A stretch of DNA of 64,000 bases from Crocinitomicaceae bacterium (GTDB lineage Bacteria; Bacteroidota; Bacteroidia; Flavobacteriales_D; Crocinitomicaceae), in contig JACJYW010000003.1 of NCBI GenBank assembly GCA_020635955.1, positions 682,001-746,000 on the forward strand, in the 5' to 3' direction. Both the position numbers and the translations under genes were made by a program. Each line of letters starts with the position of its first letter. Positions within the stretch are counted from its first letter, which is position 1. Positions 17,934-26,593 of this stretch are shown here, one piece after another. The notes below the pieces were generated by a model. That model saw nothing but the letters and a program-made list of their open reading frames with translations, was not told the origin of the DNA and did no database searches.

Positions 17934-18052
17934 TCAATTCTTGCAATTAGAATTTAAATGACAATAACAAGAAAATTAATGAGTTAAGTGAAGCTCAGTA
18001 ATATCTTAGTATCCTCCCTCAAAAAGTTTGAAATATTTTCAGGGTAGGTCAC

Positions 18053-18082
18053 AAAAAGCTCTTCGTACGAAGGGCTTTTTTT
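18053..18082 (+). terminator. Rho-independent terminator after the peroxidase gene
   Basis: A 13-bp hairpin stem with one T-G wobble (AAAAAGCTCTTCG with CGAAGGGCTTTTT) has a 2-base loop and ends in a run of T. It directly follows GGTCAC at 18047-18052. Confidence 0.75.
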
Positions 18083-18175
18083 ATTAATCAAACCCAAATC
18101 CCTCTAAAATACGGAGTTTTCAGAGAAATGTAATTTTTTCTGAATTCATTTAAAATCAATTGAAAAGCAAAAAAT

Positions 18176-18220
18176 TGCAAGTAATACTGCAAGTAGTCAA
18201 ATTGTCAAATGATACTTGCA
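18176..18220. repeat. TGCAAGTA repeats at the left end of the element (candidate integrase sites)
   Basis: TGCAAGTA occurs at 18176-18183 and 18188-18195, 12 bases apart, and inverted (TACTTGCA) at 18213-18220. The spaced pair followed by GT recurs at 48616-48637 in the same orientation. These may be arm or core sites for the integrase encoded 92 bases downstream. Confidence 0.5.
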
Positions 18221-18311
18221 ATTTAAACGTAAGTAATTTACGAAGCAGTGTTGTATCCTTGTGTAGTTGTAGTGTTGAGCGTGTTGATACTGTAACTTAA
18301 AACATAGAGAT

Positions 18312-19580
18312 ATGAACACAACACAAAAGCTAAAACTTACTTTTTACCCTTACTTGCAGCAAGTAAATTTAAGCAGAGCTCCTTTGTATTGTAAAATAAC
18401 AATTGATGGTGCCAGAGCTCAATTTTCAACTCCACACAAAATAGATCCAGATTTGTGGGATAAAAAAAGTATGCGACTTATTGGTAATGGTTCATCTCAA
18501 ATGGTCGTGAATGCATATATCGATCAAGTAAAAAGTGAACTGAATAATCTTTTTTTGAGAGTTGTTGCATCTAATGAATTGATATCAGCAAAAGAACTTA
18601 AGGCAAAATATCTTGGTATTGAAATTGAGCAACCCAAAAAGAAAACCATTTGTGATGCTTTTGATTATCACATTGCAAAACTCCAGGAGAAGTATAACTC
18701 TAATTTGATCCACAAAAATACATTGCTCAGGTACAAGGCAACAAAATCTAAAATGATCGATTTCATGAAGCTTCATTTTAGAATTGAGGATATTCCATTG
18801 GATGAATTAAAGTATTCTTTTATCACTGAATTTGAACATTACTTGATTACAAAAGACAAGCTCTCAAATAATACTGCACACAAAAATTTAGTCCATCTGA
18901 AAAAAGTATTGAAAGTTGCTGTGTTGTTGGAGTGGATTAATGCAAGTCCTTTTACCCAATTTAAATGTTCCTATCGCAATCCGGAAAGAGAATTTCTAAC
19001 ACAAGATGAAATCAATCGCATCAAAAACAAAGATTTTAAAATTGAACGATTAATCAAAGTTCGTGATGTGTTCTTGTTTCAATGCTATACCGGTTTCTCC
19101 TATGCAGATATTTTCAAGTTCGACCAAAATGCAATTTCAGTTGGCATAGATGGTGATTACTGGATAACCACGAATAGAAACAAAACAGGAAATCGTGAAA
19201 GCGTTCCTTTACTTCCTATCGCAATGGAAATAATTGAGAAGTATAAAGATCATCCGCATTGTGTTGAAAATAACCGTTTGCTTCCAGTTAATACAAATGA
19301 ACGTTACAATTCGTATTTAAAAGAAATTGCAGATTTATGCGGTATTCGTAAGAAGATCACAACACATGTTGCGCGTCATACTTTTGCAACAACTATCACG
19401 CTCTCTAATGGAGTTCCAATTGAAACGGTATCAAAAATGCTTGGCCATACCAAATTGGCAACTACTCAGATTTATGCAAAAGTTTTAGATCGAAAAGTGA
19501 GCGAAGACATGCGTGTTTTAAAGGAAAAACTCAATCAACAGGATGAGGTTCAAAAAGAAAAAAAGCAGGTCGTAAACTGA
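18312..19580 (+). CDS. Tyrosine recombinase / integrase (phage_int_SAM_5 type)
   Basis: This 422-residue site-specific recombinase would integrate and excise the element. The N-terminal arm-binding region is followed by a SAM-like core-binding domain (about 105-215) and the catalytic domain. Visible catalytic residues are the Arg in the first conserved block near residue 253, His352-x-x-Arg355 (HVARHTF), His379 (LGHTK) and the nucleophile Tyr388 (TTQIYAK). Length and layout match Bacteroidota conjugative-transposon and ICE integrases. It is the first gene of the element, preceded by TGCAAGTA repeats, and RteC follows after 73 bases. Confidence 0.92.
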   Translation: MNTTQKLKLTFYPYLQQVNLSRAPLYCKITIDGARAQFSTPHKIDPDLWDKKSMRLIGNGSSQMVVNAYIDQVKSELNNLFLRVVASNELISAKELKAKYLGIEIEQPKKKTICDAFDYHIAKLQEKYNSNLIHKNTLLRYKATKSKMIDFMKLHFRIEDIPLDELKYSFITEFEHYLITKDKLSNNTAHKNLVHLKKVLKVAVLLEWINASPFTQFKCSYRNPEREFLTQDEINRIKNKDFKIERLIKVRDVFLFQCYTGFSYADIFKFDQNAISVGIDGDYWITTNRNKTGNRESVPLLPIAMEIIEKYKDHPHCVENNRLLPVNTNERYNSYLKEIADLCGIRKKITTHVARHTFATTITLSNGVPIETVSKMLGHTKLATTQIYAKVLDRKVSEDMRVLKEKLNQQDEVQKEKKQVVN

Positions 19581-19653
19581 TTACGTAGTAGGGTTAGATC
19601 TTTGATTTTGCTATCGGTACAAATGAAAGACTAACCCTTTAACTACAAAGCTT

Positions 19654-20475
19654 ATGCAAGACTACATAGCAGCGACCAAATCTCTTTGTGAAGAGTTGGA
19701 ACAGTTGCACATTGATGAACCGGATATCAATAATAGAACAACAAAAGCTGCTAAGCTGATTCGGAAAGTTTTGACCTCGTTCCGGAAACAAATTTATAAA
19801 GATGGGTTTCAATCTGAAGATGATGAGATCCACTTTTTCAAGTATGTAAAACCAAGAGTGAACTCATACCTCATCTTCTTTTCTGTATTGGCAGAAATTG
19901 AAACAGAAAAACTATTGGCGAGTGAAAAGGAGTTGACTTGTTGTATTGAGAAGAAGGAAAGAATGTTCCGCTATATCATGCGGGAGAATAGAGAATTTGT
20001 AACTTACTATAGAGCTGGCCTAACTCATCTGGATAGAATCTACTTTTTGCGGGGCACTAACCTCATCACCTTGTCAAAACATAGTACGCGACAATTGGAT
20101 GATCCTGAATTCAATACTTCTCATGATGGTGTTGCTGCAAACATCATGGCGTTTGATCTATTTCAAAGACACCTATCCCCAAAACCAGAACTACCAATAT
20201 TCAACCAACTTAAACCCAAGTTGAAATGGACCGCTAATAAATTAGACCTGGTTGAATTGATCTATGCACTACAGGCTTCCGGAGCTCTTAACTATGGTGA
20301 GGCTGAATTGAAGGATATATGCTATTCCTTTGAGCAAATTTTTCAAATTAAAGTGGGAGACCTATATCGATCATTTCATGATGTTTCAAATAGGAAGAAA
20401 CAACAGGTGAAGTTTGTTAATACACTGGAAAAGAGCTTAAAAAGAAAAATCGAGGAGTTAGATGAGTATTCTTAA
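19654..20475 (+). CDS. RteC-family protein
   Basis: The protein resembles RteC, which in the Bacteroides element CTnDOT activates excision functions. It has 273 residues without signal peptide or membrane helices. The C-terminal region from about residue 180 (KWTANKLDLVELIYALQASG, then FEQIFQIKVGDLYRSFHD) is the most conserved part of the family. A truncated copy of this same C-terminal part lies at 30862-31167 after the copper genes. Position next to the integrase is usual in Bacteroidota elements. Whether it regulates excision here is unknown; the RteA/RteB sensor pair of CTnDOT is absent. Confidence 0.85.
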   Translation: MQDYIAATKSLCEELEQLHIDEPDINNRTTKAAKLIRKVLTSFRKQIYKDGFQSEDDEIHFFKYVKPRVNSYLIFFSVLAEIETEKLLASEKELTCCIEKKERMFRYIMRENREFVTYYRAGLTHLDRIYFLRGTNLITLSKHSTRQLDDPEFNTSHDGVAANIMAFDLFQRHLSPKPELPIFNQLKPKLKWTANKLDLVELIYALQASGALNYGEAELKDICYSFEQIFQIKVGDLYRSFHDVSNRKKQQVKFVNTLEKSLKRKIEELDEYS

Positions 20476-20489
20476 TTTCTAGTTAAATA

Positions 20490-20521
20490 TTTGAATCTCA
20501 ATTTAACTTTCGCTAATTTAG
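20490..20521 (+). promoter_or_regulatory. Candidate promoter of the copper module
   Basis: TTTG at 20490-20493 and TAATTTAG at 20514-20521 are separated by 20 bases, near the Bacteroidota -33 TTTG and -7 TAnnTTTG pattern. The gene's GTG start is 4 bases further on. Confidence 0.4.
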
Positions 20522-20525
20522 TACT

Positions 20526-20990
20526 GTGAAACAATCTTGGCCAAATAGAATTGCCGCACTTTTGATCTTAATGGTTTTTGCTATTGAGTCCTTTGGCATG
20601 TCTGTCAATTTTCATTACTGTCAAGGCGAGTTGTTCTCAATGAATTTATTTGGCGAAGCAGAGAAATGTCAAATGGCAGATTCTCAAAGTGATGACGAAC
20701 CTGTTCACCCTTGTTGTCAAAAGCGCAAAGAAAAGTTGAATAACATTAAAGGGCCTAAATTCGAATCTTCTTGTTGTTCAGATAAGACTGTAGAATTTAA
20801 TACAGGTGATCTAGATGCCAATGAAACAAGTATCAACATTTCACAAATTGATGAGTTAGTCTTGTGTTCTGAAATTTTTCAGTTCAAATCACCAGTTAAT
20901 TTTATCTATCCGCAGGTAACATTGCATAATGGTGATCCACCATTTAATGAGCAAAGCAGGCTCATTTTATACCAAGTATTTAGAATCTAG
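20526..20990 (+). CDS. HYC_CC_PP-type small secreted protein of the copper module
   Basis: This 154-residue protein starts with GTG and has an N-terminal signal segment (about residues 8-25). It then shows the landmarks of the small Bacteroidota proteins found beside metal-efflux genes: HYC at 30-32 (NFHYCQGELFS), two paired-cysteine groups (CCQK near 58 and SCCSD near 80), and a late PP (GDPPFNEQ near 137). The cysteines suggest periplasmic binding of copper or silver, but no activity is known to me. It lies 71 bases before cusA and is the first gene of the copper module. Confidence 0.6.
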   Translation: MKQSWPNRIAALLILMVFAIESFGMSVNFHYCQGELFSMNLFGEAEKCQMADSQSDDEPVHPCCQKRKEKLNNIKGPKFESSCCSDKTVEFNTGDLDANETSINISQIDELVLCSEIFQFKSPVNFIYPQVTLHNGDPPFNEQSRLILYQVFRI

Positions 20991-21061
20991 AATTGTTTCG
21001 TTAGGGCGTAATTTTAAGGTTGCGCAAGGATATTTATTGTCCAATCTAATCCAATGAAACA

Positions 21062-24000
21062 ATGTTAAATAAAACCATAAAATTTTTTCTTGACAACAAA
21101 TTGGTAGCGTGGTTAATGCTAGTATTGTTTGTTGGTTGGGGCTTAGTTACTGCACCTTTTGAATGGGAATCAGAGATCTTACCAAGAGATCCCGTTCCGG
21201 TAGACGCAATCCCAGACATAGGCGAAAACCAGCAGATTGTATTCACCAAATGGATGGGACGTTCTCCACAAGATGTTGAAGATCAGATTACCTATCCTTT
21301 GACTTCATCTTTACTTGGAATCCCAGGCGTAAAGAGCATAAGGTCAAATTCTATGTTCGGGTTTTCAAGTATCTACATCATTTTTGATGAAGACGTTGAA
21401 TTCTACTGGAGTAGAAGTCGAATACTTGAAAAACTCAATTCTTTACCACCTAATTTACTTCCTCCAGGTGTTCAACCAACATTAGGACCGGATGCTACAG
21501 CATTGGGTCAGATTTATTGGTACACACTTGAAGGTCAAGATGAAAATGGAAAACCCACTGGTGGATGGGATCAGCATGAATTAAGATCGATTCAAGATTT
21601 CTATGTAAAGTATGCCTTACAATCAGCTGAAGGGGTATCTGAAGTGGCTTCTATTGGTGGGTTTGTACAAGAATATCAAATTGATGTAGACCCTGATAAA
21701 ATGCGCGTCTATGATGTCTCTTTGAAGGAGGTAATGACTGCTGCAAAAAACAGTAACCTGGATATTGGAGCACAAACCATGGAAATCAACATGGCAGAGT
21801 ATTTTGTTCGCGGTTTAGGTTATGTAAAGGAGATCGAAGACATTGAGTCTGCCGTTGTTAAAGTAAGCAACAATGTGCCGATTCGAATTAAAGATGTTGC
21901 CAATGTTCATTTAGGTCCGGCAACTAGAAGGGGTGTTTTAGATAAATCTGGGGCACCTGCAGTAGGTGGAGTTGTTGTTGCGAGATACGGAGCAAACCCA
22001 ATAGAGGTAATCAATAATGTTAAAGAAAAGGTGTTGCAAATTGAGGGAGGGTTACCAACCAAGAAGTTGGCAAATGGCACTATTTCTCAAGTCAATATAG
22101 TTCCTTTTTATGATCGTACAGAATTGATTCATGAAACGATCGGTACATTGGAAGAAGCCCTAACGCTAGAAATTCTGATAACAATAATCGTAGTGATCCT
22201 GCTCTTATTGCACTTGAAGTCATCTTTACTTATTTCTGCTTCATTACCAGTGGCAGTTTTGATGTGCTTCATTGCTATGCGATATTTTGGAGTTGATGCA
22301 AACATTGTTGCGCTATCGGGTATTGCAATTGCCGTTGGCACCATGGTAGATATGGGTATTGTTCTTACTGAAAGCATGGTAGCTGAAAGAGAAAAAGCGC
22401 CACCTGGTCAATCTCTAAAACAAACTATTTATTTAGCTACAACTGAGGTAGCTTCGGCCGTTGTAACTGCTGTAGCGACAACGATTGTGAGTTTCTTACC
22501 CGTGTTTACAATGCAAGCAGCCGAGGGTAAATTATTTCGTCCACTTGCATTTACAAAATCATTCGCATTACTAGCGTCTATTTTGTTGGCGCTTACTATT
22601 ATTCCTCCTCTTGCTCAAAAGATATTCGAGTTCAAAGAAAAGGGTAAGCTTGTTTCCTTCATTACCCATGGCGTTTTGGGTGTGCTTTCAGTAGTGTTGC
22701 TATTTACTGGCTTTGGTCAGATAGGATTCTTTGGTCTTGCCGTTGCTGTTTTGGGTGCTGTTACTGTTGAGCTTGAATCTAAAAGATCCGCAAGTTGGAT
22801 GCAAAGATTCAATTATGCAAAGAACATCATTTACGCGCTTATTGTAGCTTGGATATTGGCGGTTATTTGGATGCCGTTAGGAGTAGTTAAAAGTGAATTT
22901 ACCAACTTCATCTTTGTAATCTTGATCATTGGATTATTGATTGGCGCGTTTTACGTTGTCATCCATTATTACGAGAAAATTTTACGGTTTTTATTGAGAG
23001 TGAAATATCTCTTCATAGGTTTAATAGTGTTGATTCTCTTTTCCGGATATCGAATTTTTATAACAACTGGTCAGGAGTTCATGCCGGCTTTGAATGAGGG
23101 ATCTTTCTTACTAATGCCTACCTCAATGCCTCATTCGGGAATGGAGATGAATGAAGCTAATTTAAAAATGCTGGACATGTCCGTGACCTCTATTCCTGAA
23201 GTTGATATGGTTGTGGGAAAAGCTGGTAGGGTTGAGAGTTCATTAGATCCGGCTCCAATGTCAATGTATGAGAATATCATCATGTATAAATCTGAATATA
23301 AAACAGATGAAAATGGCAGGAGAATTAGGTTTGCGGTTGGTGATGATGGTGAGTATTTGCGTGATGAGAATGGTGAACTAGTACCTGATGAAAATGGTCA
23401 GTATTTCAGGCAATGGCGAGATCATATAAAGTCACCTGACGATATTTGGAATGAAATTGTCAATGCGAGCAAAATACCTGGTCTTACCTCAGCTCCAAAA
23501 TTACAACCTATTGAAACCAGGTTGGTCATGCTACAAACTGGTATGCGTGCACCAATGGGGATTAAAGTTCAAGGGCCTGATCTTGCTACAATAGAAGCTT
23601 TTGGTTTGAAATTAGAAACACTATTAAAGGAGGTAGAAGGTGTAAAAGCTGAGGCAGTTTTTGCGGATAGAATTGTCGGGAAACCATATCTGATACTAGA
23701 TATTAAAAGAGATGAAATAGCACGTCATGGCTTGAACATTATTGATGTTCAGAATCAAATTCAAACTGCAGTTGGGGGTATGATCATGACAACAACTGTG
23801 GAGGGTAGAGAGCGATATAATATTCGTATCAGATATCCCCTTGAATTAAGAAATGATCCTGAGAAATTGAAAAACATTCTGATAAGTACACCTGCTATGA
23901 ATCAAATTCCACTGGGTGATTTGGTTGATGTCAAGTATGAGCAAGGTCCTCAGTCTATAAAAAGTGAAGATGGATTCTTGCAGGGCTACGTGTTGTTTGA

Positions 24001-24754
24001 TAAAGAGGATGGATATTCAGAAGTAGAGGTAGTCAATAACGCACAAGAATACATTGACAAGAAAATTGAATCAGGTGAATTAATTGTTCCAGCTGGGATC
24101 AATTTCAGATTTGCAGGGAACTACGAACAACAACTTAGAGCGAACAAAAGACTGGGCTTGGTGATTCCAATTGCTTTGCTGATGATCTTCTTGATTCTTT
24201 ATTTCCAATTTAAGTCTGTCTTGACATCACTATTCGTTTTCTCAGGTGTTTTCATAGCATTTTCGGGAGGATTTATAATGATTTGGTTGTATGGTCAAGA
24301 CTGGTTCATGAACTTCAACATGTTTGGTGTCAATTTGAGAGAACTATTTCAAATGGGCACAATCAATTTAAGTGTTGCCGTTTGGGTCGGTTTCATAGCC
24401 CTATTTGGTATAGCAACAGATGACGGAGTATTGGTCGCAACCTTCCTAAAGGACAGTTTTAAAAGGAACGAACCTACAACAGTAAAGGGCATTCATGATG
24501 CTATAGTTGAAGGAGGTCTAAGAAGAGTAAAACCTGCCATGATGACAACAGCAACAACTATTTTGGCTTTATTACCGGTGCTAACTTCAACCGGGAGAGG
24601 TTCCGATATCATGCTTCCAATGGCTATACCGTCATTCGGCGGAATGGTATTAAACGTTTTTACCATGTTCACGGTTCCTGTATTGTATTGCATTTGGAAA
24701 GAAACGGCATTGAAATTCAATCAAAAGGATAAAATCGTAAAGCGCAATGAATAA
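21062..24754 (+). CDS. cusA: CusA-type heavy-metal RND efflux pump
   Basis: This inner-membrane proton-driven pump exports metal, probably Cu(I) or Ag(I), through a CusABC complex. At 1230 residues it is longer than E. coli CusA (about 1047). The surplus includes extra hydrophobic segments between about residues 530 and 670 and a periplasmic insert at about 746-785 with three DENG motifs. Helix-4 acidic residues typical of the family are visible (GIAIAVGTMVDMGIVLTES), and the loop after TM7 is Met-rich (MPTSMPHSGMEMNE). It overlaps cusC by 8 bases and lies with CopA and CusB. Substrate assignment rests on these neighbours. Confidence 0.88.
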   Translation: MLNKTIKFFLDNKLVAWLMLVLFVGWGLVTAPFEWESEILPRDPVPVDAIPDIGENQQIVFTKWMGRSPQDVEDQITYPLTSSLLGIPGVKSIRSNSMFGFSSIYIIFDEDVEFYWSRSRILEKLNSLPPNLLPPGVQPTLGPDATALGQIYWYTLEGQDENGKPTGGWDQHELRSIQDFYVKYALQSAEGVSEVASIGGFVQEYQIDVDPDKMRVYDVSLKEVMTAAKNSNLDIGAQTMEINMAEYFVRGLGYVKEIEDIESAVVKVSNNVPIRIKDVANVHLGPATRRGVLDKSGAPAVGGVVVARYGANPIEVINNVKEKVLQIEGGLPTKKLANGTISQVNIVPFYDRTELIHETIGTLEEALTLEILITIIVVILLLLHLKSSLLISASLPVAVLMCFIAMRYFGVDANIVALSGIAIAVGTMVDMGIVLTESMVAEREKAPPGQSLKQTIYLATTEVASAVVTAVATTIVSFLPVFTMQAAEGKLFRPLAFTKSFALLASILLALTIIPPLAQKIFEFKEKGKLVSFITHGVLGVLSVVLLFTGFGQIGFFGLAVAVLGAVTVELESKRSASWMQRFNYAKNIIYALIVAWILAVIWMPLGVVKSEFTNFIFVILIIGLLIGAFYVVIHYYEKILRFLLRVKYLFIGLIVLILFSGYRIFITTGQEFMPALNEGSFLLMPTSMPHSGMEMNEANLKMLDMSVTSIPEVDMVVGKAGRVESSLDPAPMSMYENIIMYKSEYKTDENGRRIRFAVGDDGEYLRDENGELVPDENGQYFRQWRDHIKSPDDIWNEIVNASKIPGLTSAPKLQPIETRLVMLQTGMRAPMGIKVQGPDLATIEAFGLKLETLLKEVEGVKAEAVFADRIVGKPYLILDIKRDEIARHGLNIIDVQNQIQTAVGGMIMTTTVEGRERYNIRIRYPLELRNDPEKLKNILISTPAMNQIPLGDLVDVKYEQGPQSIKSEDGFLQGYVLFDKEDGYSEVEVVNNAQEYIDKKIESGELIVPAGINFRFAGNYEQQLRANKRLGLVIPIALLMIFLILYFQFKSVLTSLFVFSGVFIAFSGGFIMIWLYGQDWFMNFNMFGVNLRELFQMGTINLSVAVWVGFIALFGIATDDGVLVATFLKDSFKRNEPTTVKGIHDAIVEGGLRRVKPAMMTTATTILALLPVLTSTGRGSDIMLPMAIPSFGGMVLNVFTMFTVPVLYCIWKETALKFNQKDKIVKRNE

Positions 24755-25985
24755 ACTGAAATTATACATATTGTTGTTATCTCTGTTGTTTGGTGTGGAT
24801 ACCTTTTCGCAAAGCGTTGAAGAATTGCTGAAAGAGGTGGTAGAAAACAATCCTGATTTGAAATCACTCAACGCAGATTTTGAAGCTGAGCGTTCAAAAG
24901 TAGATCAAGTAAGCCAATTACCTAACCCAACAATAGGTTCAGGTATTCCAGTACTTCGTCCAGAAACAAGATTAGGTCCTCAAATTGTTATGGTTAGTGC
25001 CAGTCAAATGTTTCCTTGGTTTGGAACCCTTGGAGCCAAAGAAGATGTCGTGATCAGCATGTCCAAAGCAAAATTTGAAAAAATAGCTTTGAAAAAGTTA
25101 GAGCTGTTTTACTTGCTAAAGGCGTCATACTTCGGAATCAACTATTATTCGTTGAGATTATCAGTTATTCAAAAGAGCCTGGAGATCTACAAATCTCTTG
25201 AAAACATAGCCCTTGCAAAAGTGGAGAGTGGTCAAACCTTAACTTCTGATGTACTTCGTATTCAATTGAAAATTCAAGAATTGGAAAATGAGATCCCATT
25301 GATCAATAATGAAGTTACATCACTTCAATACCAGATTAATCAGCTGACTAATTCAGACCTATCAAGAAAAATAACAGTTGAAGATGAAATTACAGAGATA
25401 GATTCTCTGAATTTTGATACTACAATAGTCATGAAGAAGATCAGAATGCATCATCCAATGATTGCAGCACTTGATTATAAGATAGAGGCGTCTGAGAATA
25501 TGCAAATTGCTAATCGTAAAATGAACGCTCCTACTTTTGGAGTTGGTGTTGATTATAGTCTAGTTGGAGAAAGAATAGATGCAAACCCAGTAGATAACGG
25601 TAGAGATATTTTAATTCCAAAAGTGATGCTCACAATTCCGTTGTTTCGTAAATCCTATCAGTCCAAAATCCAAGAAGAAGAGTTTGTTCAGGAATCACTG
25701 CAGTATCAAAAGGAATCTTTTCTGAATGAAGTTTTAACCAAGTTGATGCAGTATAAGTTGGAATACAATAATGCATTATTGAACATAGGTCTTCATGAAA
25801 ATCAATTCAATACAACTCAACAGGCATTGGAAATTCTTCTGGTGAATTACAGTTCAACCGGGAAAGGATTTGACGAAGTTCTACAACTTGAAAATCAACT
25901 ATTGAATCATGAGGTAGCAGTCATCAAGTACAAGCTACAACTGAAATTGGCGAAAGCAAAAATTGAACGGTTTACCGAGTTTTGA
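24747..25985 (+). CDS. cusC: TolC-family outer-membrane channel (CusC role)
   Basis: This 412-residue protein would form the outer-membrane exit duct of the copper/silver pump. It has a signal peptide (residues 1-21, SLLFGVDTFSQ) followed by long heptad-rich helices and the two repeated halves of the TolC fold (starting around 25 and 235). The segments NPTIGSGIPV and MNAPTFGVGVDYSL are strand-like entries to the barrel. Its ATG overlaps the cusA stop, so translation is coupled. The regulator gene begins one base after its stop. Confidence 0.85.
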   Translation: MNKLKLYILLLSLLFGVDTFSQSVEELLKEVVENNPDLKSLNADFEAERSKVDQVSQLPNPTIGSGIPVLRPETRLGPQIVMVSASQMFPWFGTLGAKEDVVISMSKAKFEKIALKKLELFYLLKASYFGINYYSLRLSVIQKSLEIYKSLENIALAKVESGQTLTSDVLRIQLKIQELENEIPLINNEVTSLQYQINQLTNSDLSRKITVEDEITEIDSLNFDTTIVMKKIRMHHPMIAALDYKIEASENMQIANRKMNAPTFGVGVDYSLVGERIDANPVDNGRDILIPKVMLTIPLFRKSYQSKIQEEEFVQESLQYQKESFLNEVLTKLMQYKLEYNNALLNIGLHENQFNTTQQALEILLVNYSSTGKGFDEVLQLENQLLNHEVAVIKYKLQLKLAKAKIERFTEF

Positions 25986-25986
25986 T

Positions 25987-26535
25987 ATGCAGATAAACAT
26001 TAAAAATATGGTTTGCGACCGTTGCATCAAAACGGTAAAAGAAGTGTTTAATCAACATGGAGTTGATAATGCAATAGTTTCTTTAGGTCTGGTGATTATA
26101 AATGATGATACTAATGTGAATATGGAGTCATTACGCACTGGTCTGATCAAAGAAGGGTTTGAGATTGTAGTTGATCAAGATCAAAAATTGGTAAATCAAA
26201 TCAAGTCAATCATTGTAGATGCTATTCATCATCAGAATCAAAAATCGTTTAAAATGTCAGATTATTTAGCCTCAAAGTTGAATCGCTCTTACTCTAATTT
26301 AAGTCATCTCTTTTCTCAAATTGAACAGAAAACAATTGAGCAGTTCACCATTGAACACAAAATAGAGAAAGCAAAAGAGTTGCTGACATATGGTGAAATG
26401 ACAATAAGTGAGATTAGCTATTTATTGGATTATAGTAGTCCGCAACATTTTGCAAGGCAATTCAAGAAAACAACTGGCATAACGCCAACAGAATATTTAA
26501 AAGATACAAGAAGAAAAAAATTAGATACGATATAA
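25987..26535 (+). CDS. HMA-like domain fused to an AraC-type DNA-binding domain (copper regulator)
   Basis: The 182-residue protein joins a metal-binding ferredoxin-like domain to an AraC helix-turn-helix pair. Residues 1-65 look like an HMA domain, with Cys10 and Cys13 in NMVCDRCIKTV. Residues about 80-178 form the AraC DNA-binding domain (MTISEISYLLDYSSPQHFARQF). I use the ATG at 25987; an upstream TTG at 25963 would overlap cusC. It lies between cusC and copA, so a direct metal-sensing activator of these genes is the natural reading. It lacks the large sensor domain of usual AraC proteins. Direct copper sensing is inference. Confidence 0.8.
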   Translation: MQINIKNMVCDRCIKTVKEVFNQHGVDNAIVSLGLVIINDDTNVNMESLRTGLIKEGFEIVVDQDQKLVNQIKSIIVDAIHHQNQKSFKMSDYLASKLNRSYSNLSHLFSQIEQKTIEQFTIEHKIEKAKELLTYGEMTISEISYLLDYSSPQHFARQFKKTTGITPTEYLKDTRRKKLDTI

Positions 26536-26564
26536 ATCAAATTGTGCACGAGCCCCTCCATTTA

Positions 26565-26579
26565 ACAAAGGATCTTTGT
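26565..26579. promoter_or_regulatory. Palindrome before copA
   Basis: ACAAAG-GAT-CTTTGT is a perfect 6-bp inverted repeat 14 bases before the copA ATG. It includes a promoter-like GATCTTTG. It could be the binding site of the HMA-AraC regulator, but other explanations are open. Confidence 0.4.
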
Positions 26580-26593
26580 CATAAAAAGAGATT

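Larger units (their letters stand above)
17934..18311. other. Intergenic region holding the left end of the integrative element
   Basis: These 378 bases contain no gene. They hold a GGTCAC hexamer at 18047-18052, an abutting rho-independent terminator, and three TGCAAGTA octamers (one inverted) before the integrase. I read this as the left attachment region. Confidence 0.5.

Noticed and set aside
18176..18220. CRISPR-like short repeats
   Set aside because: Only two direct and one inverted 8-base copies are present, without regular spacers or cas genes.
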